A stretch of DNA of 64,000 nt from Sepioteuthis lessoniana (Eukaryota > Mollusca > Cephalopoda > Myopsida > Loliginidae), in NCBI GenBank assembly GCA_963585895.1, contig OY757921.1:87330807-87394806 (forward strand), in the 5' to 3' direction. Both the position numbers and the translations under genes were made by a program. How positions within the stretch are numbered: position 1 is the stretch's first letter; each line of letters begins with the position of its first letter. Positions 20,985 to 31,748 of the stretch are shown one piece after another. The notes under the pieces are model-generated. The model had not been told where the DNA came from. It did not search any database and saw nothing but the letters and a program-made list of their open reading frames with translations.

Positions 20985-21558
20985 TGATATGGTACCAACC
21001 TATGTGATAATGGACTATTCCCCCTCAATATACACCGACTCTACTTGATACTCGGCGAGAGAACCTCCAGGCTGAGTGGAGCTTATGCACTACGCTCTGG
21101 GAGGCGCTGGACTGGGATGCACTTCAGTCGGCCGCGTTTTATCTGCGCGGATCTGGTCGGGTGTGTCCTAGTTCTAGTAGCAGTCGGTTGAAGTGCGCCT
21201 TAACCGGCATCCTCGATCCTCAGGGAGCCGTCTCTCCAGGCTCTGACCCTCTTTGCAGGGGCTAGGTTTTAGGGAAATACTTATGAAACCCAAGGTATTT
21301 TTGGAGCCACCAGGCGTGTCTGGGCAACGGCCCTGCGTCCGGAACCACATAAAAAAGACCCTGTGCCACACTTGTCCAGTTTGTGGGACGTGCCGCAAAT
21401 ACCGATAACCTCCAAGCTGCCTGATAGTATCAGAAGGACATTCCTAACTGTTGTATATCTTCTGTATTTTGTATATTTGTTCTGTTATTGTAATATATTT
21501 GTTTTAACCAACTTCTCTTGTGTACGTGTCTTCATTTCGACCCCTAAACACCACAACA
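20985..21558 (+). mobile_element. LTR-like insert (possible solo LTR)
   Basis: A GC-richer block starting TGATATGGTACC and ending CACCACAACA interrupts an element X head precisely where X normally reads through CCTATCTATGGGTCAAATAG. TG..CA ends, size (about 574 bp) and lack of open frames fit a solo LTR. A clear 4-6 bp target duplication is not readable. Strand is assumed. Fossil; class uncertain. Confidence 0.45.
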
Positions 21559-22109
21559 ATTCCATCTGTGGGTCAAATAGAACTGTTCAATTAATTATAA
21601 AGAATTTTATTTGAAATCATATTGTTGTGGACAAATTATTTTTATTAAAAAGTAATACCAATTTTTAAAAAATTACCAGTGTTAAAAAACAATGCTTAAA
21701 AGCATTTGTGCGCAAACTAATGATCGATATAAAAAGAATTATTACTCTTAAATGGGAATACTTTCAACAACTTAACTGTGTGCAAACAAATTATTGATAT
21801 TCAATAGAATTATGATTGTTAGGAAATTTTTTAACCATCCGATTGTGTGCAAGCAAATGATTGATATTAAATATAATTATTACAGTTAGATAGGAATACT
21901 GGTAACCATTTGAGTATATGCAGACAAGTGATTGATATTAAATAGAATTATTACTGTTAAATGGGAATACTTGCAACTTTTGAGTGTGTCCAAACAAATG
22001 ATAGTTATTAAGCAAAATCATTACTGTGAGACAGGAATACTTGTTACCATTTAACTGTGCACAAACAAATAATTAATGTCACGTAGATTTTATCATTCAG
22101 TTTGGTTGG

Positions 22110-23190
22110 GCTTTGAACTATTCGGATAAGGAGTTCAGATGCATACCATTGGGTGCAGTTTTACGCTCGCGCGCAAAGGATATGATAATCACCATTGTCA
22201 TAATAAACCTCAGACAGGAAATAGAACCAGGGTGTGGATGACTTCATGCCCAGTAAAGATGGGCTGAGAATTTGGAAGAGTTTGAAAAAGATTTAGTTGA
22301 GGTCCGACCATGACCTTGAGAAGTTGGGTCTGGCCATGGTGTTGAGAAATTGAAGTCCGACCATGGAATTGAAGGTTGACATAGGACCATGGAGGCAGAC
22401 AGTTGAGTTCTCTGCCGCTGCGGCGGCGGTTAAGTTTCCCGGGTCCCGACCAGGGAAGATGAATTGAGATCTAAAACACCACGAGACGTGCCGAACGTCG
22501 CGGGTGTTGTTAGGATAGTATGATTATGGAAGATTTGTAAGAATTGTCTTTCTCCTCGTGTCGAAGAATCGAAATCAGAAGTTAATAAAATGTTTATATT
22601 TGAACAGAGTCGCCTGTGTTTTTGAGTCCCGCCTGTGTTTTTGAGTCCCGCCAGTGTTTTTTGAGTCTTGCTTATGTTTTTGAGTCCCGCCTGTGTTTTT
22701 GATTCCTGCCTGTGTTTTTGAGTCTTGCTTATGTTTTTGAGTCCCGCCTGTGTTTTTGAGTCCTGCCTGTGTTTTTGAGTCCCGCCAGTGTTTTTTGAGT
22801 CTTGCTTATGTTTTTGAGTCCCGCCTGTGTTTTTGAGTCCTGCCTGTGTTTTTAAGTCTTGCTTGTGTTTTTGAGTCCCGCCAGTGTTTTTGAGTCCCGC
22901 CTGTGTTTTTTGAGTCCTGCCCGCGTTTTTGAGTCTTGCTTATGTTTTTGAGTCCCGCCTGTGTTTTTGAGTCCTGCCTGTGTTTTTGAGTCTTGCTTGT
23001 GTTTTTGAGTCCCGCCAGTGTTTTTGAGTCCCACCTGTGTTTTTTGAGTCCTGCCCGCGCTTTTGAGTCGTGCTTATGTTTTTGAATCCCGCCTGTGTTT
23101 TTGAGTCCCGCCAATGTTTTGTACTGTGTTTTGCATTTGTAAATATGTGTTGTATCACAGTTGTGATTGAGATGTTTATGGCTATACAAC
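22110..23190. other. Unclassified insert ending in a minisatellite
   Basis: The insert lies inside the X array. Its first 400 bp are moderately GC-rich (for example GCCGCTGCGGCGGCGG at about 22411) with no domain seen. TGTTGTTAGGATAG at 22506 and CTATACAACA near 23181 would be matching TG..CA ends of an LTR-like stretch containing the minisatellite. No matching flanking duplication is seen, so this remains a guess and is treated as a fossil. Confidence 0.35.
22605..23120. repeat. ~21-bp minisatellite
   Basis: About 25 units of GTGTTTTTGAGTCCCGCCT, with CCTGCCT, CTTGCTT and CCGCCAGT variants, in a semi-regular order that gives a higher-order pattern. The minus-strand open frames (Gly-Leu-Lys-Asn-Thr repeats) are translations of the repeat. 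Confidence 0.9.
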
Positions 23191-23469
23191 ACCATTTAAA
23201 TGTTAACAAAAAATGATGTCAAACAACTCGTTTAAAACTAGAGTTACTTACGAACTATTAGCTTAAAAATCATGTATATGAATGCATATATTCAGAATTT
23301 GGAATAAAAGAAGTTGAATAAAAGGGTTGATATATCTTAAAATACCAAACAACAAACAAACTAATCATACGTACATTTTATTGTTTTAAATCTAATTTCT
23401 CTTTCACTTGTTCTCCCTCCTGCCATTTTGGTGGGCTAATGCTGTTTCACGTTCTATCTTTCCTTATTA

Positions 23470-23607
23470 TCTAACAGCCTTCTTTCTTTCTTTCTTTCTT
23501 TTTCTTTTATGCTATCTTATTCAGTTTCCCTCTCAATTTTTCAAACATTCTTTCTTTCTTTCTTTCTTTCTTTCTTATTCAGTTTTCCTCTCAATTTTTC
23601 AAACATC

Positions 23608-23638
<31 letters not shown>

Positions 23639-23718
23639 ATTCAGTTTCCCTCTCAATTTTTCAAACATTCTTTCTTTCTTTCTTTCTTATTCAGCTCCCC
23701 TCTCAATTTTTCAAACAT

Positions 23719-23766
<48 letters not shown>

Positions 23767-23884
23767 ATTCAGTTTCCCTCTCAATTTTTCAAACATTCTT
23801 TCTTTCTTTCTTTCTTATTCAGTTTCACTCTCAATTTTTCTTTCTTTCTTTCTTATTCAGTTTCCCTCTCAATTTTTCAAACAT

Positions 23885-23916
<32 letters not shown>

Positions 23917-23946
23917 GTTCAGTTTCACTCCCAATTTTTCAAACAT

Positions 23947-23978
<32 letters not shown>

Positions 23979-24009
23979 ATTCAGTTTTCCTCTCAATTTT
24001 TCAAACATC

Positions 24010-24044
<35 letters not shown>

Positions 24045-24074
24045 ATTCAGCTCCCCTCTCAATTTTTCAAACAT

Positions 24075-24106
<32 letters not shown>

Positions 24107-25113
24107 ATTTAGTTTCACTCCCAATTTTTCAAAACTTATTTCCTTCCTTCTTTTTTTCCTTTCTTGCATATTCCTTCTTACTGTCTATCTTTCCTTTTGT
24201 CTTTAACCTTTTCTTTCTTTCTTTCTTTCTTCGTTTTTTGCCATTTTTTGTTTGTACTTTCCCTATTTTCTTCCTTTTCATCCTCTTCTATCCATTCTTC
24301 TTTACTTCCTTTCTTCTTTCATCCTTCTTACATTTTTTTTCAGTTTATTTCCTTTTTTTTCTTGCCTTCTTTTTACATTTTATCTTTTTTTCAGTTTCTC
24401 TATCTTCCTTCTATTATTCTTCCTTTCATTCTTTTCATTTTCCTTTTTTTATTCAAACTATTCCTTCAGTTTCAATCACCTCCTTCCTTCTTTCTCCTTC
24501 TAAAATTAGATCATTTCTTCAATTTCATTCAATTTATTCCTTCTTTCCTCCCTTCCTTCTCGCATTAATTTTTCTTCAGTTTTATTCCCTACCTTTTGTC
24601 GTTTCTTTCTTTCTTTCTTTCTTTCTTACATTACATCATTTCATTATTCTCATTCATTTTGATCGCTCCTTCCTTTCTTCATTCCATCTCACATTAATTT
24701 TTTCTTCAGTTTTACTCCCTTCATTTCTTTCTTCCTTTCTTTCTTACATCGGATCATTTCATTATTTTCATTCATTTTTTTCGTTCCTTCCTTACTTCGT
24801 TCCTTCTTTACTTTGTTCCTTCTCATATTACTTTTTTTGTCAGTTGAATCCCATCCTGTCTTTCTTTCTTTTTTCTTTCTTCTTGCAATTCATTATATTT
24901 CGCTTACACTTTTTCTTACTTTTCTTCTTTTCTTCTTTCCCTCCTTCTCACTTCATTTTTTCCGCTCCACTCCCTTCTTTCATTTTCTCTTTCTTTTTTT
25001 TTTCTTCCTCTTTTCCTCCTTCTACTATTGCATCATTTCTTCACTTTCACTCACATCCTTCCCTCTTTCCTTCTCACATTTAATATTTTTAGATATTTTT
25101 CTTCAGTTTCGCT

Positions 25114-25154
<41 letters not shown>

Positions 25155-25300
25155 TTGTAATGCATCATTTTTACTCTTTCACTTCCACTCACTACATTCC
25201 TTCTTTCCTTTAAATTTTTCCTTCGATTATTCCTTCTTTCTTTCTTTCTTTCTTATTCAGTTGCACTCCCAATTTTTCAAACATTGTTTCTTTCTTTCGT

Positions 25301-25344
<44 letters not shown>

Positions 25345-25436
25345 ATTCAGTTTCACTCCCAATTTTTCAAACATTGTTTCTTTCTTTCTTTCTTTCTTTC
25401 TTATTCAGTTTCACTCCCAATTTTTCAAACATTGTT

Positions 25437-25468
<32 letters not shown>

Positions 25469-25610
25469 GTTCAGTTTCACTCCCAATTTTTCAAACATTC
25501 TTTCTTTCTTTCTTTTTTTCTTTCTCATTTTTTTTGTTTACCTCCCCACTTTCAGACCTCTTTTCGTTCTTTTCTTTTTTTTTTTTTCCTCACAATTCTT
25601 TTTTTCTTTC
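23470..25610. repeat. Long (CTTT)n pyrimidine tract with embedded 30-bp motif
   Basis: About 2.1 kb in which the plus strand is almost wholly pyrimidine. In 23480-24150 and 25230-25540, (CTTT)n blocks alternate with ATTCAGTTTCCCTCTCAATT and TTTCAAACATT, about fifteen copies. Repeat lengths between motifs vary in steps of 4 bp. The middle part (24160-25230) is degenerate C/T-rich sequence. The long Phe/Ser/Leu open frames (up to 524 residues) are repeat translations, not genes. Confidence 0.95.
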
Positions 25611-26060
25611 GCGCATCTATTTTCCCGCGAATTACTTTGCCTCCATTTTAATTTTAATGACAATAAAAATTACTTGTGTATCTAACGACATTCCTTACAG
25701 ACACTTGTCACATATGATTTCCCGAAGGTAGCATGAAAACATTTCTTAACGCATTCCAACCGACAATAACAAGTGTTGAAAGCAGTTCAGTAAATCAAGA
25801 ATTCGCCTTGGGAGCTTTTCAAGAGTAAATAACTCCGTAACCTAACCATCTCCTCAAAAATAAAATCAGAAATGGACGCGGAGCAAAATCAAAAACAAAA
25901 GTTTATACAAAATAAAATTATTGAATTAAGTAAACGCAGCGATGAGAGGAGAATAAAATACGACACATGAAATTTTATTTTATTTCTATTTATTCCATAA
26001 TTTATTTGTTTATTTATTCATTTCTTCTTTTGCATCGAAAAGAAATTACTTATGTTCCAT
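25611..26060. other. No recognisable feature
   Basis: Between the CTTT and CTT tracts. Ordinary A+T-rich sequence without open frames or repeat copies. Confidence 0.4.
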
Positions 26061-26375
26061 CATTCTCTGCTCCAAGTGTTGCTGTTGTTGTTGTTGTTGT
26101 TGATTTCTTTTTCTTCTTTTTCTTCTACACCTTCTTCTTGTTCTGAAGCCCAGTTTCGTCTTTATTTCCATCATCAGTCACATTCTTATCAAGTCTTCTT
26201 CTTCTTCTTCTTCTTCTTCTTCTTCTTCTTCTTCTTCTTCTTCTTCTATAAACCTCATCTTTCTCTTCATTTCTTCTATCACTCATATTTTTGTTAAACC
26301 TTCTTCTTCTTCTTCTTCTTCTTCTTCTTCTTCTTCTTCTTCTTCTTCTTCTTCTTCTTCTTCACTTGCCTTTTT
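26061..26375. repeat. (GTT)n and (CTT)n microsatellites
   Basis: GTT repeats near 26076-26102 and two long CTT runs (26194-26246 and 26299-26362). A further CTT run follows the SINE-B at 26623-26680. Poly-Ser, Phe and Lys open frames here are artefacts. Confidence 0.95.
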
Positions 26376-26391
26376 ATTAGGCCCTTTACTT

Positions 26392-26628
26392 TTTCTCCGC
26401 GGATAACGTAATTAATTGCAACATTATAGAAAACGAGTTCGAACTCCAGTCGTAAAATTGCACTCGCTTTTTGGCTAATACCCTTATGAAAAGTAAGAAC
26501 CCCTTTATATCCTGGCAATGGGTTACATAATACAACTACTATTTTTCTACAAGGATGGTTTGGGCATTAAATAACCCACAAAGATTGATATGTCATTAAA
26601 CAAAGAAACTAAAACAAACTAAAAGCTT
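26392..26628 (+). mobile_element. SINE-B, full length
   Basis: Head remnant, B box GAGTTCGAACTCC, central block (GGCTAATACCCTTATGAAAA, GGCAATGGGTTACATAATAC), then the X-type tail (TTGGGCATTAAATAACCC, GATTGATATGTC, ATTAAACAAAGAAACTAAAA). It is bounded by CTT microsatellites on both sides and probably inserted into one tract. Confidence 0.75.
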
Positions 26629-26680
26629 CTTCTTCTTCTTCTTCTTCTTCTTCTTCTTCTTCTTCTTCTTCTTCTTCTTC

Positions 26681-26955
26681 TACGCATAAATGCTCAGAGA
26701 AAAAGTGTCTTTAATATAATCCTTCCTGTACGTTTTGTTCCACGTGTCAAATTTATTCAACTTAGAAATTTGTTAAAGCAAAATTGGTGAAAGATGTTCA
26801 AAACTTTCCAGATGTCGAAATAATAAATCATCTCACTTATCACCTCGTGGATTATTCGCTGGAATATAAACAAGTCGTATATTTGACTAAAACAAAAAGA
26901 AAAAGAAAGATAAAATTTGAAAAATAATTTACATTATAAATTGGCCTACTTTGAA
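26681..26955. other. No recognisable feature
   Basis: A+T-rich sequence between a CTT run and the LINE fragment. Nothing recognisable. Confidence 0.35.
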
Positions 26956-26959
26956 TAAT

Positions 26960-27775
26960 TGGATATTTTCAAACATCAGTAATCAGAGTTCGAATCAAAT
27001 TGAAGCCAGGGATACAAATCTGTCCATATTTACTATAATGATTATAACAAATGCGTGGGCAAGGTGACCCATTGGAAATTGTGCAAGAAATTGAAATTTG
27101 ACCATACGAACAAATGAAATGCACAGCAGAGAATCCTTCCAAAAGAATGAGACGCACAAATTCTTCTGAGGTTTTGAGATACAAATGGATCACCTAATCT
27201 CGGCCAGACGACCAGAACTTATAATAATCTACAAGACATAAGAGAACTTGCTAAATTGTAGACTTTGCAGTCCCGGTTGACTACAAAGTGAAATTGAAAG
27301 AATGAGAAAAGAAAGTTAAGTACCTGGATCTTGCTTGAGAATTGGAAAACTGTGGAACCTGAAAGTAACGGTTATACCAATTGTAATTGTTGCTTTTGGC
27401 ACAGGATTGATACAGGGACTGGAGGACTTTGAAAAATAGAATGAGCAGAGTCTATCCAAACAACTGCATTATTGAGATCGGTCAGAATACCGAGAAGAAT
27501 CTCTGAGACTTGAGGGGACTTGAAGTCACTCAAACTCCAGTGCAATACCATCAGCTAGCGCTGATGTGAAAATCTCTCAAGGAAGAAAAATGAGAATAAT
27601 AAAGCTCAGAAAAAGGACTAGAGGAGTTGGAAATCAGAGGAGAATTGGATACTATCTAAACTACTGTATTGTTGATTTCAGCAGAATACTGAAAAGAGTC
27701 TCTGAGACTTGAGGAGACTTGCTGTCATTCGAACTCCAGTGAAAGACCATCAGCGAACTGCAAAATAATTAATTA
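26960..27775 (+). mobile_element. LINE C-terminal fragment with internal duplication
   Basis: The plus strand reads pieces of VGKVTHWKLCKKLKFDHTNK, then DAQ..FFxGFEIQMDHLISARRPEL, then LWNLKVTVIPIVIVAFGTGL and IQGLEDFE, with many stops. ISARRPEL aligns with the ISARRPDLVI of better copies. Together with the downstream DFAVP segment, that suggests a PD-(D/E)xK-like endonuclease at the LINE C-terminus. The last 170 bp (27590-27760) repeat the 27410-27570 segment. Confidence 0.65.
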
Positions 27776-28062
27776 ATTATAATTATTTTCTGATGATTTA
27801 TAATATTAAGTATTTTATTATTTAGTTTCATCTGGTCGTAATTCATTCACGGGTCTTTTAGTCTAATTGTACTCAGCGTTGCGTGCGCCCGTGCGCACAA
27901 AGTCATGAAACTGACAGCCATCATCTCGCTCCGGAAACCCAAATGTAAAAAAATGCATTTGCGTCGTGTCAGAGAGTTTGACGGAGATAAAATAAAGATA
28001 TAATGAAAGTTAGGTACATGTGTTGTGATCATGATGAAATGACGCAATGATTTATTGTGATA
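27776..28062. other. No recognisable feature
   Basis: Starts AT-rich, then a short GC-rich stretch (GCGTGCGCCCGTGCGCAC near 27881) that is nearly self-complementary. No gene seen. Confidence 0.35.
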
Positions 28063-28326
28063 TAAGTAAGTAAAGTTGGCGACCATAGTCGAGGGTAACC
28101 CGAAGGCTCCCTTTTCGATAGCTACTACACCAATGTGTAGGGGAGGGCGCTACTCCTTCCCTTGATTGCTCTACTTTATCCTTGATCCGTACCTTATAAT
28201 GCTGAGTGTTAAGCAAGGAGGCATCAAGTACCATTTTTTGAGTCTTTGGTATGACTCGACCTGGGATTGAACCCAGGTCTCCCGGGCTATTGGCGAACAC
28301 TCTCACCCCTAGGCCAATGACCGGAC
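28063..28326 (-). mobile_element. SINE-C, full length
   Basis: The same layout as 6745-7013 with few differences: B box GGTTCAATCC within CCTGGGTTCAATCC, CTACACATTGGTGTAG, GGTTACCCTCGACTATGG, tail AAGTAAAGT. The flanking ATTGTGATATAAGTAAGTAA and CATTGTGATATAC share ATTGTGATATA. This gives a probable target duplication of about 11 bp, at about 28051-28061 and 28327-28337. Confidence 0.85.
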
Positions 28327-28354
28327 ATTGTGATATACTCTCACCAATAATATA

Positions 28355-29674
28355 CGGGAGGCCTTTAATAAGTTTCCAGCAGTTTTTTGTACAGGCAATT
28401 AATGTTGTCGTAGGCTCTTGAAAATTTTATGTTACTGATATACATCTTATGAGACGACTGAACAATTTGTATGATTTCAGGTTTAAATTAACAGCTACGG
28501 CAGGAATTGGAATTCACCCTACAAGAGCCTGATTGTCAAAGCTGGTGAATTTCAAAAATGCAATCTGGACGTGAGGACACTTTAGAAGAACGATATGCAA
28601 TGAAATTTTAAACTTGGAAATTATGCAACAGAAACGCGTGTAATGCTTCAGACTGCTTTTGGAGCATCTTGCATGAATCGAGCAACAGTTTGGAGTGGCA
28701 TGAGAGATTCAAGGAAGGCAGGGAGTCTCTGAGGGATGATGAGAGGTGTGGGAGGAGAAAGGATGTCAGAAAAACAGAGTTGATTGGCCAAATAAAGATT
28801 TTCATCGATAAGAACCGTCGTGTGTCTATAGAGACCATAAATGCACAGTTTGATGTCAGTGTGGGAACTGTACACACAATCATTCGCGAAGAACTGAAGA
28901 TGCGGAAGATTTGCGCAAAGTTGTCCCAAGCGTACTCAGAGAAGATCAGAAAAAAAGATATTGTCATGACAGCAGGGAGATAATCGAGCTGATCAATTCA
29001 GATCCCGCAGTTCTTGATGCTCTAGTGACCAGAGATTAAAGCTGGATCTATTGCTATGACACAGAGACCAAGAGTCAGAGTTCCCAGTGGAAACACGCTG
29101 GCTCTCCCAGACCTGAGAAGGCCAGACAGTGCAAACCCACCCACAAACTTTTGATGATCCCTTTTTTTGACAGCACTGACATGACCTACATGCACTGGGT
29201 TTCCACTGGACAGACAGTCAACAAGGAATACAATGTTGAGGTTTTAAGGGAGTTTAGGAAGAGATTCCGTCGGAAGAGGTCACCACTCTTCAAATAGGGT
29301 CAGTGATATTTCCACCAGGACAATACACCAGTCCACAACTCCATCCTTGTCACACACTATTTGACCAAGATGGGCATCAAGATAGTTCCTCAGCCTCCCT
29401 ATAGTCCAGACCTTGCTCCCTGTGAATTTGCATATTCCCCAAGCCCAAAGGCTGTCGTTATGAGACAATTGAGGAGATGAAAGAGGCTGTGACGAAGGTC
29501 ATTGACACGCTCACACGAGTGGACTTCCATTAGGCCTTGCAGAAGTTGTTAGAACGGTACAACAAGTGCATTGCAGCCGGAGGAGATTACTTCGAAGGGG
29601 ACGAGTTTCATGTGTATACTATCAATAAAAGTGCCCATACTCAAAAAGTTGGGAAACTTATTTAATGAACCTTA
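28355..29674 (+). mobile_element. Mariner transposon, near full length
   Basis: Terminal inverted repeats are CGGGAGGCCTTTAATAAGTT on the left and AACTTATTTAATGAACCTTA on the right. Both are flanked by TA, the mariner target. The length of about 1.3 kb is usual for the superfamily, and the interior is colinear with a transposase gene. It is the only one of three mariner copies here that retains the central catalytic region. Several stops mean it is not autonomous. Confidence 0.85.
28558..29602 (+). pseudogene. Mariner transposase pseudogene
   Basis: The start codon at 28558 agrees with the second copy. N-terminal helix-turn-helix residues include WHERFKEGRESLRDDERCGR, IETINAQFDVSVGTVHTII and REELKMRKICAKL (28690-28925), in an open stretch of 104 residues. 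Downstream are SWIYCYDTETKSQSSQWKH (first catalytic region), HWVSTGQTVNKEYNVEVLRE, YFHQDNTPVHNSILV (second Asp) and PYSPDLAPCEF (third site, where the usual Asp of the D,D34D triad reads Glu). In-frame stops lie before SWIY and before and within the HQD region, and the C-terminus shifts frame after APCEF. Inactive. The enzyme would cut and paste the element at TA sites in the nucleus. Confidence 0.85.
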
Positions 29675-29684
29675 TATTTCTTTT

Positions 29685-29765
29685 TCAACGATTGATTTGG
29701 CATTAAATAACCCATGAAGTTTGACATACCATTAAAGAAAGAAACCAAACTAAACTAAATAAGCA
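29685..29765 (+). mobile_element. X/SINE-B tail module alone
   Basis: GATTTGGCATTAAATAACCC, GTTTGACATACC and ATTAAAGAAAGAAACCAAAC form the 3' tail and its terminal run. No head or central block precedes it, because the mariner abuts it on the left. Confidence 0.7.
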
Positions 29766-29837
29766 TTTCAGTATTCTATAACTCCCAGATTTATGAGTGA
29801 TTCTGATTTCACAAATCAGTAACCATTTTTTTTATTT

Positions 29838-30713
29838 GTTTGGTTTGGATTTATCTAGTTTAATGGCACATCAAACATTGTAGGTTATTTAATGCCAAAT
29901 CCATTTTTATATATATCATCATCATCATCATATCGTGCTGGTAGCACGGATATCCCTGACTCTCTCTCGCCACTTCTCTCTATCATTCATCACCTCTGGC
30001 TGGTTTTCAGGGCTACATCCCGTATCCTCACATAGCTGCTGAATGTATGTTCGTGCTGGTCGTCCTGCTTTTGCACGGCCATGTGTTGGGGTCCATAAGA
30101 GTACATCTCTTATGAGTTCGTCCCTGCTTCTCCAGCAGTGTCCTGCATGTCTGGTTCGTCTAACTTGAATAGTTTTCCTGATAGGGGGCAGGTGGCCGTA
30201 CAGTTGGTGTCTTGTGGGGTGTTGCCGCCAGGATTTGTTTAAGATTGCACGTAGCATTCTTGTGTAATTGCCGTCTAGCTTCTTCTCCAGCCGTTTTGTT
30301 AGCGTCCATGTAGTGCAGCCATATAGCAGTATCGATGTGACCGCTGCCTGGAAGTAACTGCGTTTCATTTTATCGGTTAGGTCTGATTTCCATATAATCG
30401 AGAGCCTATCGACAGCTGTCCAGGCCTTCGCTAACCTCGTTAAACAGTTCTATTTCAAACAATTCAGTTTAGAATAAGTACAAAGTTTAGTTCGATTAAA
30501 CTCGTAGGTAGGACCTTATTGGCTGCTATCACTCGAGGTCAGACTACACTAGGGAGCGATGACAATAAATGGGTACTCCACATTCCCGAAAGCTCCAGCA
30601 TTAATGGAGCCGCACCATCAGATTGTTCTGTGTGATATACTGGACCATCGTTGGTGACGTCCTACCTCCGTGTAGAGATGCAGTCGATGAATTCTGCAGT
30701 CCTAGCCGATTGG
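29838..30713 (-). mobile_element. Element X split by an RTE LINE
   Basis: The tail lies at 29840-29912 (TAATGGCACATCAAACATTG, GGTTATTTAATGCCAAATCC). Array and head resume at about 30441 (CAGTTCTATTTCAAACAATT to CCTAGCCGATTGGG). The RTE LINE between them is a later insertion. Confidence 0.75.
29915..30440 (-). mobile_element. RTE-type LINE 3' end
   Basis: The minus strand encodes an open stretch of 146 residues, the C-terminal part of the RTE pol: SILLYGCTTWTLTKRLEKKL, DGNYTRMLRAILNKSWRQHP, HAGHCWRSRDELIRDVLLWT, RPARTYIQQLCEDTGCSPEN, then a stop. (ATC)n on the plus strand marks the 3' end. The 5' side ends inside the region coding for AWTAVDRLSIIW. It is a typical 5'-truncated, recent-looking copy because the frame is still open. 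Confidence 0.85.
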
Positions 30714-30814
30714 GTTTGGTCTGTTTGTGTGTTTTTTCAACAATCCATTACCTCAATGATTAAAGTATAGTATCTGTTTATGTTGCTGGGGTGCAAAGTG
30801 TCTTTCCCGGGCGT

Positions 30815-31412
30815 GAATATCATAAAGTAAGTATGAATATAAGTACTTGCTGGTCGGCTAACACTGGGGGTTCCATTTATAGGATTCCATAGGATAATAT
30901 CGTTAATGTGTTCATCTTTACTTCTCCCTGCAGGCCGCAAAAAAAGACCTTCGTCTTACGTGACGGGTTTGATAGATGGGAGGTAAATGGCCGTAGAGAC
31001 GTTAGTTTGTATGGGGCTGATTCCAGCATGTATTCAAGACAGCGAGCAAGATCTTTGTATAGTTTCCATCAAGGCTTTTCTCTAAGTAACTTATTAGCGT
31101 CCAAGTGGTGCAACCTTACAGTTGTACCGACACATCAACATTTTGGAGGAATTGCCGGTTTATTTTACTAGAAACATTAGAATTCCCTATGGTTGATAAC
31201 ATTTGAATAACAATTCATACTATATGTAAGCGTTCGTTGAAATCAGTAGATGAGATATTGCTACCGGGGTATATAAATTGATTTACAAATTTCTGCGGAT
31301 TACCATTTAATGAGGATATGGTACTATGTCGATTAAAACATATAGTCTTTGTTTTATCTGATTTCACGTGGAGACCAGTGCTTCTTGCTGTCCGCTCCAA
31401 GTTACAGAAGAA
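30815..31412 (-). mobile_element. RTE-type LINE, subfamily 2
   Basis: The minus strand has ERTARSTGLHVKSDKTKTIC, FNRHSTISSLNGNP and FVNQFIYPGSNISST (31215-31400), the subfamily-2 form of the region that follows the RT active site. Further on it has a decayed GRSKDEHINDIILWNP and SRPASTYI. It differs enough from the other RTE copies to be a separate lineage, and stops interrupt it. Confidence 0.65.
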
Positions 31413-31731
31413 ATTATTTCAAATGCTATTAACATCAAAGTAATTTACGTGCTGGCAATTAACATCATTGATGATCTCTTTCATTTTACATTATTGCTTG
31501 TCAGTTAAAATACAGCTAGTATAAAGCCAAAAATTAAAAAAATAGTGACCACTTTATTTTAAAACTGTAACTCGAATTTCTTCTGCAACAAACAAGCCAC
31601 AATCACCTGAGTGAATAATACCACAAACTGATTTCACTGATTCAACAGAAACATGATGAGTTCATGTCTAAGGGATTTCAAAAAGGGTTGCACATGTTAA
31701 AATCAAGCATTCTTGGCTTTGTTTATTTTTT
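31413..31731. other. No recognisable feature
   Basis: A+T-rich, no open frame above background and no repeat match within the window. Confidence 0.35.
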
Positions 31732-31748
31732 AATATCATATCCACATT

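Larger units (their letters stand above)
20795..23365 (+). mobile_element. Large element X with expanded array and inserts
   Basis: The head is at 20795-20984 and 21559-21590 (TCGATTGGGTCTGAAGAATA..GTATGACACTAAACTACATC..CTGTGGGTCAAATAGAACTG), split by an LTR-like insert. The array (21590-22108) has about seven units of ~70 bp with the pattern TGTGTGCAAACAAATGATTG, ATATTAAATAGAATTATTAC, TGTTAGATAGGAATACT. A second insert lies at 22110-23190. The sequence then resumes with an array-like CACCATTTAAATGTTAACAA and a weak tail ending in ATACCAAACAAC near 23345. It is the largest X copy in the window. Confidence 0.6.

Noticed and set aside
22806-23209. Lys/Asn/Thr-rich repeat protein on the minus strand
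   Set aside because: Translation of the ~21-bp minisatellite. The frame begins and ends with the repeat.
23509-25083. 524-residue Phe/Ser/Leu-rich open frame, looking like a membrane protein
   Set aside because: It is a direct translation of (CTTT)n and related pyrimidine sequence. Overlapping frames are equally long, and there is no start context, domain or codon structure.
28669-28983. Host helix-turn-helix protein of 104 residues
   Set aside because: It is the DNA-binding part of a mariner transposase between TIRs with TA flanks.
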